Of a DNA stretch of 9,677 nucleotides, positions 1-6,147 are shown piece after piece. The stretch is taken from the NCBI GenBank assembly GCA_017303735.1, contig JAFLCF010000169.1:1-9677 (forward strand), written 5' to 3'. The stretch is from Anaerolineae bacterium. Lineage in GTDB: Bacteria; Chloroflexota; Anaerolineae; Anaerolineales; Villigracilaceae. The position numbers and the translations under genes are program-made. The notes beneath the pieces were generated by a model. The model was not told where the DNA came from. It ran no database searches and saw only the letters and a program-made list of their open reading frames with translations. Each line of letters starts with the position of its first letter. Positions within the stretch are counted from its first letter, which is position 1.

Positions 1-2886
1 CAGCGGCACAGGTCCCGAAACATCGGCGGCATATTCGAACATCACCAGACCAAAATCGTCGGTGATCTTTTGTTGTAAATTATCGAGCGCTTCCTGCTTG
101 CGGGTTTGCTCCAACTGCACCTGCCCCAACAAACGTTCCGCATTCGCGAATCCGCGCTGGGCGTTGTTTTCCAATTCCTGCAAGCGCGCTTCTTCCTGCT
201 CGGCGGCGGCAAGTTCTTTCTCTGCGGGTTCGATCTGAATGCGCTGGTCTTCGATCTGCACATTCAACGCCGACTCACGTTCACGCAGCGCCGCCTTCTC
301 GGCATCCAAACTGTGCAAGCCGCCATCCAACTCGGTCAGACGATTCGCCAACTCCACACGGCGCGAGTCCAAACGGGAAATATCGTCACCGCGTTCTTTC
401 AATTTATTTTGCGCCGCGTTCAGGCTGCCCTCTGCTACCGCCGCGCGCGTTGTCCAATACGAGACCTGTTCCTGCAACTCACCCGCTTCAAGTTCCGCGA
501 GTTTCGCCGCAACAACTTTCAATTCAGCATGAGCCTGCGCAGAACCTTCTTCTACTTGAATCGTTGACTCGCTGACTCTTCGCTGAATCGACTCTGACTC
601 CCCCACCTCTCCCTGTAATTGACTTAACTGACTCTTCTGCCACTCCAACTGCCGAGCATTCGCCTCAGACTCAAGACCGGCTTGTTGCTCAGTCTCTTGA
701 GCTTCACCTAATCTGACGCGGGTTTCGCGCGCATCCGATTCGGCTTGCAGCAGTTCACGTTGTGCTTCGGCATATTCATTTGACAGACGTTCCACCAAGT
801 CATTCGACTCGGCAAGGCGAGCAACGAGTCCGCTCAAGGCGGAGTCAAATTCTCGTTTTTGGCGTCCCCGGCTCAAGGTCGAGGAAGAGGCTGTTTTTCC
901 AGCGATGACCAAACCGTCACCGCGGAAGACTTCTCCACGCAGAGTCACCACGCGGGCGTGAGTCGGAAGGTCAGGTTGTAAGCGGCGGGCAGTCGCACGG
1001 TCACGGACGATGAGAGTCTGACCGAGCGTTAATCGAACAGCGCTGCGCAGTTCTTCAGGCGCGTTGACGAGTTCGGAAGCAATGCCGAGAATATCATCTG
1101 AGACTTCCGAAGTCTTAAAGACTTCGGAAGTCTGATTGACAGGCAACAGCGCAGCTCTTCCGGCTTCATCAGACTCGAGCAATTGCAAAGCATTTTCTAA
1201 TTCATCTGAATCAATCAACACCGCATCGAGCGTATCGCCAAGCGCGGCGGCAATGGCGGTTTCGAGTTCAGCGGGCACATCGAGCGCGGACGAGAGCGCA
1301 CCCCGCGCCCCATTGAGGCGCGACTGACGCGCGGCATCGAGCAGGAAACGCGCGCCTTCGGCATAACCCGCCAACGACTGCTCAGACTGTTCAAGCACTT
1401 CGAGCTGCGCCTTCAAACGTGAATGTTCGGATTCTTCTTTGGTGCGGCGTTCCAGCGCGGCGCGGCGTTCACCATCGAGTCGATCCACTTCGGCGCGTTT
1501 GGCGAGGGCTTTATCTTCGGCGCGTTGCAGGGTTTCAGTAATGCCTTCGCGGGTCTTGCGGGCATACTCATATTGCGCCTTGGCTTTTTCGGCTTGCGCT
1601 TCGGCGTTGGCAATTGCGCTTTGGGTTTGGGCAATCTTCTGAGTCTGCGCTTCAATGCGAGACTTGAGTTCATCGAGGCGGGCATTATTCTCGGCGCGTT
1701 GCTGGGTCAGTTCTTCAATGCGGTTGCGAATGGACTGAATTTGCTCTTCAATGCCAGAGCGTTCAGACTGACGCGTGGAAAGCGAATTTTGTGCATTGCC
1801 AAGTTGACCTTTGGCTTCGTCAAACTCGCTCTGCACACGGGCGAGGTCGGCTTCGGCGGCTTGATAACGCTCACGCGCCAAATGCAATTCGTTCATTGCA
1901 TTTTCCTGGTCAGAAAGGATCGAAGCCTGTTGCGCCGTCAGCGAACGGCGACGTTCTTCGAGCACGGCGAGGTCACGGCTGAGCGATTCGCGCTGGGTGT
2001 GCAACTCGGCAGCTTTGCGGTGCCATTCATTTAAGTGCGCGCGCAAGCCCGAAAGCCTCTCGCGGAAGTTGTTGTATTCGGCTTGTGCCTTCTCGTGATT
2101 CTCACGCGACTCGACCAAACGCGCTTCCTGCATGCGCACCGATTCGCGGGCATCGGTCAGGTCACGTTGTGAGCGGTGCCAGTGATAACCGTACCACTCG
2201 CGCAGAATCACTTTCAAGTCTGCTTGGGCGCGGGCGAATTCAATGGCGCGTTTTGCCTGCCGCTCCAAACTGCGGATACGCGGCTCAAGTTCAGACATGA
2301 TATCGAGCACACGTTCGAGGTTGTGCTCCGTGTCGTTGAGGCGTTTGAGCGCATCATCACGGCGGGCGCGGTACAAGCCTACACCGGCGGCTTCTTCAAA
2401 GAGACGGCGGCGGTCATCGGCTTTGAGGGCGAGGGATGCATCCACCAAGCCTTGACCGAGAATGGTGTACGTCCGCTCGCTCAAACCGGCTTGGGCGAGC
2501 AATTCGTTCATCTCGCGCAAGCGGACTTGCTGATTGTTGATGATGTATTCGTTGTGACCATCACGGTGAGCGACGCGTCCCATTGAAACTTCGGTGAAGT
2601 CAAGCGGCAGCCACTGGTCGGTGTTGTCGAAGTTGATGGTGGCTTGCGCCATGCCTGCACGAGCACGATGCTCAGAGCCGGAGAAGATCATGTCTTCGGT
2701 CTTTTTTCCGCGCAACAGGGCATAAGACTGTTCGCCCAACACCCAGCGCAGTGAGTCGGCGATATTCGATTTGCCCGAACCGTTCGGTCCGACAATGGCG
2801 GTCACACCTGCAGCAAACTCAAAGGTTGTGCGCGAGGCGAAAGTTTTATATCCTTGCAGTTCGAGTGATTTTAGGCGAAGAGGCAT
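1..2886 (-). CDS. smc: Chromosome segregation ATPase SMC, partial (C-terminal end beyond window)
   Basis: SMC is the ATPase core of condensin, which loops and compacts the nucleoid and works with ScpA and ScpB. The frame is open for 962 codons from the ATG at 2886 to base 1, and the stop lies outside the window. Walker A (GPNGSGKSN) is at residues 33-41 and the Q-loop region (LGQGLVDASL) at about 145-155. A long coiled coil covers about 170-500, the hinge about 507-665, and a returning coiled coil follows to about 930. The C-terminal head, with the ABC signature and Walker B, is not present here; the family is usually about 1,190 residues. The start is firm: an in-frame TAA sits three codons upstream (2895-2893) and the N-terminus MPLRLKSLELQGYKTF is typical. 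No Shine-Dalgarno precedes it. The hinge contains an in-frame palindromic repeat (1101-1133). The gene lies downstream of rnc and is probably co-transcribed with it. Confidence 0.96.
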   Translation of the reverse strand, partial: MPLRLKSLELQGYKTFASRTTFEFAAGVTAIVGPNGSGKSNIADSLRWVLGEQSYALLRGKKTEDMIFSGSEHRARAGMAQATINFDNTDQWLPLDFTEVSMGRVAHRDGHNEYIINNQQVRLREMNELLAQAGLSERTYTILGQGLVDASLALKADDRRRLFEEAAGVGLYRARRDDALKRLNDTEHNLERVLDIMSELEPRIRSLERQAKRAIEFARAQADLKVILREWYGYHWHRSQRDLTDARESVRMQEARLVESRENHEKAQAEYNNFRERLSGLRAHLNEWHRKAAELHTQRESLSRDLAVLEERRRSLTAQQASILSDQENAMNELHLARERYQAAEADLARVQSEFDEAKGQLGNAQNSLSTRQSERSGIEEQIQSIRNRIEELTQQRAENNARLDELKSRIEAQTQKIAQTQSAIANAEAQAEKAKAQYEYARKTREGITETLQRAEDKALAKRAEVDRLDGERRAALERRTKEESEHSRLKAQLEVLEQSEQSLAGYAEGARFLLDAARQSRLNGARGALSSALDVPAELETAIAAALGDTLDAVLIDSDELENALQLLESDEAGRAALLPVNQTSEVFKTSEVSDDILGIASELVNAPEELRSAVRLTLGQTLIVRDRATARRLQPDLPTHARVVTLRGEVFRGDGLVIAGKTASSSTLSRGRQKREFDSALSGLVARLAESNDLVERLSNEYAEAQRELLQAESDARETRVRLGEAQETEQQAGLESEANARQLEWQKSQLSQLQGEVGESESIQRRVSESTIQVEEGSAQAHAELKVVAAKLAELEAGELQEQVSYWTTRAAVAEGSLNAAQNKLKERGDDISRLDSRRVELANRLTELDGGLHSLDAEKAALRERESALNVQIEDQRIQIEPAEKELAAAEQEEARLQELENNAQRGFANAERLLGQVQLEQTRKQEALDNLQQKITDDFGLVMFEYAADVSGPVPL
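1101..1133. repeat. Perfect 33-bp palindromic repeat inside the smc hinge
   Basis: The arms are agacttccgaagtctt (1101-1116) and its exact reverse complement (1118-1133), with one central base at 1117. Each arm is itself nearly palindromic (GACTTC-C-GAAGTC), so the structure is nested. On the minus strand it is read in frame with smc as TSEVFKTSEVS, about residues 586-596, between the hinge segments GRAALLP and GIASELV. In other SMC proteins this stretch is a loop of variable length. The perfect symmetry in a coding region suggests a dispersed palindromic element that landed in a tolerant loop. Its identity as a multi-copy family cannot be shown from one copy. Confidence 0.75.
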
Positions 2887-2888
2887 GA

Positions 2889-2925
2889 CGATTTACGATT
2901 TTTCGATTTCAGATTTTCGATTTTA
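2889..2925. repeat. AT-rich heptad tandem repeat (CGATTTN) upstream of smc
   Basis: CGATTT occurs at 2889, 2896, 2904 and 2918, with AGATTT at 2911, giving steps of 7, 8, 7 and 7 nt. The array ends two bases before the smc start codon and takes the place where a ribosome-binding site would be expected. On the smc strand it reads as an A-rich AAATCG series without any AGGAGG-like sequence. Copy-number change here would alter leader length, not the reading frame. Confidence 0.6.
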
Positions 2926-2931
2926 TAGCGC

Positions 2932-3047
2932 TCGGTGGTTGAGTAGCGCGGATGTTCTTTCCGCGCGTATCGAAACCACCAGTTTTCAAGTAAATTTTCT
3001 ATTGCTTTGTAAAGTTGTGGTTTCGACTGCTTGCGCTCAACCACCGA
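2932..3047. repeat. REP-like inverted pair of hairpins between rnc and smc
   Basis: There are two related hairpins in opposite orientation. The first (2934-2980) has an outer stem ggtggtt/aaccacc (2934-2940 with 2974-2980) and an inner stem gcgcgga/tccgcgc (2946-2952 with 2960-2966). The second (3017-3044) has a stem gtggtt/aaccac with a shorter interior. Between the two elements, 2932-2943 is the exact reverse complement of 3036-3047 (12 bp), and 2970-2979 of 3017-3026 (10 bp). The pattern resembles bacterial REP/BIME extragenic palindromes, which are often found between co-transcribed genes and can act on mRNA stability or 3' processing. There is no U-run, so this is not a classical terminator. 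Confidence 0.65.
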
Positions 3048-3055
3048 TATTACTT

Positions 3056-3757
3056 TTATATATTCTTCAACGCATCCCTGGCGGCTTCGCGTTCGGCATT
3101 GGCTTTGCTGGTGCCAGAGCCGCGCCCTTTGACCTCGCCTGCCACCTCTACTTCCACTTCATAGGTGCGGTCGTGGTCGGGTCCGCTCGAGTTGATCACA
3201 CGGTAGTGCGGTGCGCCGAGTTTTTGGGCTTGCGTTTTTTCCTGCAGCTGGCTTTTGGGGTCGTTGAACTGATCGAGGATCGTCTCCACTTCCGGTTCCA
3301 GAAAAGGCAGCATGAAGGCTTTTACTTTTTCGAAATTCGAGTCGAGGTAAATGGCACCAAGCAGCGCTTCAAATGCGGAGCCAAGTACACTCTCCCGATG
3401 ATGCCCACCCGTAGACTTTTCGCCGCGCCCCAAACGCAGTGCATCGCCAAGATTGATCTGTCGTGCAAATTCGGCGAGATGGATATTCCGCACAAGATGG
3501 GCACGGATCTTGGTCAGATAGCCTTCAGGCAATTCCGGGAAATGACGATATGCCCATTCCGCCACGATGAAATCCAATACGGCATCACCGAGGTATTCAA
3601 GGCGTTCGTTGTCTTCTGACCCGTCCTGATGTTCATTGGCGTAGGAACGGTGAGTCAGGGCACGCGTCAGCAGGGAAAAGTTGGAAAAGGACAGACCCAG
3701 CCTCTCGTTCAGGCTGGAGGCGGTTTCCACTTCCCGCTTTTGTGAATTGTGTGTCAC
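3056..3757 (-). CDS. rnc: Ribonuclease III
   Basis: RNase III is a cytoplasmic endonuclease that cuts double-stranded RNA, including rRNA precursors and some mRNA leaders. The protein has 233 residues, normal for the family. The nuclease domain covers about 15-150 and contains the signature NERLEYLGDAVL (residues 50-61), with the catalytic acids E51, E54 and D58. The second metal-site segment ESVLGSAFEALLGAIYLD (122-139) has E130, but Ser127 stands where the family usually has Asp (E. coli D114). A double-stranded RNA-binding domain follows at about 165-233, ending with the GTSKANAEREAARDAL helix. The start is GTG at 3757-3755, chosen because GGGAGG (3768-3763) lies 5 nt upstream. That ribosome site is in a hairpin. 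smc follows after a 169-nt repeat-rich gap, the same gene order as in Bacillus. Confidence 0.96.
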   Translation of the reverse strand: MTHNSQKREVETASSLNERLGLSFSNFSLLTRALTHRSYANEHQDGSEDNERLEYLGDAVLDFIVAEWAYRHFPELPEGYLTKIRAHLVRNIHLAEFARQINLGDALRLGRGEKSTGGHHRESVLGSAFEALLGAIYLDSNFEKVKAFMLPFLEPEVETILDQFNDPKSQLQEKTQAQKLGAPHYRVINSSGPDHDRTYEVEVEVAGEVKGRGSGTSKANAEREAARDALKNI

Positions 3758-3763
3758 GGGAAC

Positions 3764-3781
3764 CTCCCGGAACTCCGGGAG
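3764..3781 (-). promoter_or_regulatory. Hairpin covering the rnc ribosome-binding site
   Basis: On the rnc strand CTCCCGG (3781-3775) pairs perfectly with CCGGGAG (3770-3764) around a 4-nt AGTT loop. Five of the six bases of the Shine-Dalgarno GGGAGG (3768-3763) are in the 3' arm, and the GTG start is 6 nt past the stem. Folding would hide the ribosome site. RNase III is known to control its own mRNA in E. coli by cutting a 5' leader hairpin. Here a 7-bp stem is short for that enzyme, so occlusion of translation is the simpler idea. This is a prediction from base pairing only. Confidence 0.5.
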
Positions 3782-3869
3782 CGAAATCCACTAACCTTCC
3801 AAGTGAGGAGATCTCGTTCCATGAGTTCCTATTTAATTTTTTAGCGGGCTGAATTGTAACCCGAATCTT

Positions 3870-3897
3870 TTTGCAAAGTGATTTTTTAAGATAAAAT
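3870..3897 (+). promoter_or_regulatory. Possible sigma70-type promoter for the aldo/keto reductase
   Basis: TTTGCA (3870-3875) and TAAAAT (3892-3897) are separated by 16 nt, which would place the transcript start near 3904 and give a short leader before the AAGGAG ribosome site at 3912-3917. The -35 match is modest. The rest of the divergent region (3758-3869) must also drive rnc leftward. TTACAA and TTAAAT spaced 17 nt apart on the minus strand (about 3859-3831) are a weak candidate for that. Confidence 0.4.
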
Positions 3898-3922
3898 CGG
3901 GCAGTTTCTCAAAGGAGCTAAC

Positions 3923-4867
3923 ATGAATGAGGTAAGCAACGAAAATCGGTTTTTACATGCGCTCGATATGGGGTTGGGGGCATGGCAATGGGGAGATCGG
4001 ATCGTTTGGGGATACCAGCCCGGAGAGTCAGATAAAGGCATTCGAGAGTCATTTGATGTTTCGCTTAACATGGGCGTCCGCTTTGTTGACACGGCAGAAG
4101 TGTATGGCAGCGGGCGGTCTGAACGTTTGCTGGGGCAGTTCTTAAAGAGTACCGATCAACCTGTGTTGGTCGCCACAAAATTCTTCCCCTGGCCCTGGCG
4201 CCTGACGAAGGGATTTATCCCCCGTGCGTTGATGGGAAGTTTGGAACGCATGGGGCTGGAGTCGGTCGACCTGTACCAGATCCACTGGCCTTCGCCGCTA
4301 TTAACTCCAGAGACCATGATGGAGGGGATGGTTGAGTGCATAAAGTCTGGGCTGACACGCACCGTGGGCGTCTCAAATTTTTGGGAGAAGCGCATGCTAA
4401 GAGCGTATTCCACTTTGGCGCAGCATGGGGTTTCGCTGGCTTCGAATCAACTTCCCTACAGCCTGCTCAACCGTGAAGCCGAAAAGAACGGCGTGCTGGC
4501 ACGTTGTAAGGAATTAGGCATCCGGTTCATTGCCTACTCCCCTCTCGCACAAGGATTGCTGACCGGAAAATACTCGCCAGATTCTCCGCCGCCCGGTGTA
4601 CGTGGATCGACCTATGTCGAAGTCCTCAAAAAACTGCCGCCCGTCATCAAGGTATTGCAAGAAGTGGCTCAAAATCACGGCAAGACCGTCTCACAAGTGG
4701 CGCTGAACTGGGTCATCTGCAAGGGAGCCTTGCCCATTCCGGGTGCGAAGAACGCAAAGCAGGCAGAAGATAATGCAGGCGGCGCTGGCTGGCGCATGAC
4801 TGATGATGAAGTTGCCAAGCTCGATGAAGTGACCGACAAAATCAAAGACTACACACCCAATAAATAA
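3923..4867 (+). CDS. Aldo/keto reductase family oxidoreductase
   Basis: This is a cytoplasmic NAD(P)H-dependent reductase of carbonyl compounds with a TIM-barrel fold. The 314 residues match the family. The catalytic tetrad is visible: D56 and Y61 in FVDTAEVYGSGRSE, K86 in VLVATKFF, and H121 in LYQIHWP. Cofactor-binding segments follow: GVSNF (149-153), YSPLAQGLLTGKY (205-217) and PIPGAKNAKQAEDN (271-284), whose basic residues suit an NADP phosphate. The ATG at 3923 has AGGAG at 3913-3917, 5 nt upstream. The gene stands alone, divergent from rnc and convergent with the HD-domain gene, and ends at a strong hairpin terminator. It resembles the bacterial and plant AKR branch that includes pyridoxal reductase-like enzymes, but the substrate cannot be told from sequence. 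Confidence 0.93.
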   Translation: MNEVSNENRFLHALDMGLGAWQWGDRIVWGYQPGESDKGIRESFDVSLNMGVRFVDTAEVYGSGRSERLLGQFLKSTDQPVLVATKFFPWPWRLTKGFIPRALMGSLERMGLESVDLYQIHWPSPLLTPETMMEGMVECIKSGLTRTVGVSNFWEKRMLRAYSTLAQHGVSLASNQLPYSLLNREAEKNGVLARCKELGIRFIAYSPLAQGLLTGKYSPDSPPPGVRGSTYVEVLKKLPPVIKVLQEVAQNHGKTVSQVALNWVICKGALPIPGAKNAKQAEDNAGGAGWRMTDDEVAKLDEVTDKIKDYTPNK

Positions 4868-4884
4868 AACGTTCCTTCTTAAAG

Positions 4885-4916
4885 AAAAACGTCGCAGGTA
4901 TACCTGCGACGTTTTT
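4885..4916. terminator. Bidirectional intrinsic terminator between convergent genes
   Basis: This is a perfect 32-bp palindrome. The arm aaaaacgtcgcaggta (4885-4900) is followed directly by its reverse complement (4901-4916), giving a GC-rich stem with a TATA loop. A T-run (4912-4918) follows on the plus strand, and a T-rich stretch follows on the minus strand. It sits 17 nt after the reductase stop and directly against the HD gene's TAG stop, so it should end both transcripts. Confidence 0.93.
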
Positions 4917-4918
4917 TT

Positions 4919-5767
4919 CTATTTATAAACATGCTCTGAGTCAAAGACATGCGAATGCATATTGGCGATCCACTGTTTGCCATCTTCAGTAAGGCGTAAA
5001 TAATTCAAAGCATCCTGCAAAAACGGGTTGACCTGATTCCAATAAAACTGGGCGTAATTCTTGCGCATGTCATGCGGTGATTTGTACCCCAGCTTCTCAT
5101 TCAAACCCAACTCTTGAAATTCATAGAACAAAGCCGGAGTCTTGCGGAAGTAATCCGGGTCGCCCAACTGTCCTACAAAATCTGCTGCCCTTACCAACCC
5201 GCCCAACCCTTTTGTATCCTGATAGAACTCCCCTTCTGGAGAAGGAAAACGGGTCATCTCGATATAAGAAGCGATCAACTCAGCGTTGATATGCTCCTCC
5301 ATCTCCTTCAACAACCCCAGCCCAAAACGCTCCATCACAAACAACTTACTACGGTTAACGTGATAAGGTGTCAACGCTACATCAGTGCCACTATTTGGAA
5401 TATGAATGCACTCCGTCCCCACCCCGGTGGCAAACAAATCTTCTGTATCGTTTCTGCAAACACCTTTCACATACCCAATATCGTGGCAAAGGACAGCGAT
5501 CATAAAACGCATCCAATCGCGTGGGGTCACACCGCCTTCGCGCAAATGCTTGCCTTCAATAATCGAAAGCCCCGCAAGCGACACCATGATGGTATGGTCA
5601 ATGTCATGGTAAAGCGCATCTGAATTGGAAATGTTCTCCAAGGCAAGCCGCCCCACCCAGGAAACAATATTGCCATACTCCGGCTGAATGTCGCCGTATG
5701 AACGGCGATACGCCGTCCGCAATTGTTCCACGAACATATCGATGGTCAGTTCCTGCCAGTTGATCAT
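4919..5767 (-). CDS. HD-domain metal-dependent phosphohydrolase
   Basis: This is a 282-residue soluble protein with an HD fold. Predicted metal ligands are H58 (in YHDIDH, 53-58), H95 and D96 (in LCHDIGY, 93-99) and D196 (in RAADFVGQLGD). The order and spacing of YHxxxH, HD and the later Asp resemble class I cyclic-nucleotide phosphodiesterases, in which the first His (H54 here) is the proton donor. The HD-GYP signature of cyclic-di-GMP enzymes is absent, as are (p)ppGpp synthetase or sensory domains. The substrate is unknown; nucleotide or cyclic-nucleotide hydrolysis is inference. The ATG at 5767 has GAGG about 7 nt upstream. The gene is divergent from the small membrane protein gene and ends at the shared terminator. 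Confidence 0.85.
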   Translation of the reverse strand: MINWQELTIDMFVEQLRTAYRRSYGDIQPEYGNIVSWVGRLALENISNSDALYHDIDHTIMVSLAGLSIIEGKHLREGGVTPRDWMRFMIAVLCHDIGYVKGVCRNDTEDLFATGVGTECIHIPNSGTDVALTPYHVNRSKLFVMERFGLGLLKEMEEHINAELIASYIEMTRFPSPEGEFYQDTKGLGGLVRAADFVGQLGDPDYFRKTPALFYEFQELGLNEKLGYKSPHDMRKNYAQFYWNQVNPFLQDALNYLRLTEDGKQWIANMHSHVFDSEHVYK

Positions 5768-5853
5768 GGGGCATCCTCAGTAGTGTTAAAATGGATTAAT
5801 AATAAAAGTTTACCAGAAAGAATTTAAAAAGAAAGAAATGACTTTCAATTAAG

Positions 5854-6147
5854 ATGACAGCGCGAAAAGCCTTCCTCAAAGGATTCCTGATCGGACTCTC
5901 GATCTTCATCCTGCTCAATATCCTTGCCTCGGCTATTCTCTCTGACTGTGGCTTGCCAGCCCTCTTTGGGCTTGGTGGCTGCGCCGACGCCATTTCCAGA
6001 GTCGGTTTTCCCTTCGCGTTCTTCGAACAAGGCGGTTTTGCGTACCGCAGTATTTTCAACTTACCAGTCTTTATCCTCGATATTGTGCTTGGAATCAGTT
6101 TTGCTGTTTTCCTTGGTTATTTCAATAGCAAAAGATCAAATCCCTAA
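5854..6147 (+). CDS. Small two-helix membrane protein, unknown function
   Basis: This is a 97-residue protein I do not recognise. It has a short basic N-terminus (MTARKAFLK), a hydrophobic helix at about 10-30, and a middle loop with two cysteines (C32, C43) and glycine- and phenylalanine-rich sequence. A second helix at about 70-90 is followed by a basic tail (NSKRSNP). This suggests a hairpin in the cytoplasmic membrane with both ends inside and the cysteines outside, where they could form a disulfide. Its TAA stop (6145-6147) directly abuts the miaA ATG (6148), so the two are probably co-translated, and this supports the gene being real. No strong Shine-Dalgarno precedes the ATG, and a four-codon reading frame (5838-5852) ends one base upstream of it. 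Confidence 0.72.
   Translation: MTARKAFLKGFLIGLSIFILLNILASAILSDCGLPALFGLGGCADAISRVGFPFAFFEQGGFAYRSIFNLPVFILDIVLGISFAVFLGYFNSKRSNP

Noticed and set aside
1101..1133. The strong palindrome as a transcription terminator
   Set aside because: It lies in the middle of an intact smc frame, with no T-run on either side.
1423..2034. A 203-codon plus-strand open frame rich in Phe, Gly and Leu
   Set aside because: It is the complement of the SMC coiled-coil codons; the hydrophobic pattern comes from reading Glu, Lys and Ala codons backwards.
2771..3619. A 282-codon open frame on the plus strand spanning smc, the intergenic repeats and rnc
   Set aside because: It is antisense to two well-supported genes and crosses hairpin repeats; the protein has no recognisable domain.
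3764..3781. The rnc leader hairpin as a terminator
   Set aside because: No T-run follows on either strand, and it sits directly before a start codon.
5838..5852. A four-codon leader frame (ATG ACT TTC AAT TAA) before the membrane protein gene
   Set aside because: It has no ribosome site, regulatory codons or alternative hairpins around it; it probably arose by chance.
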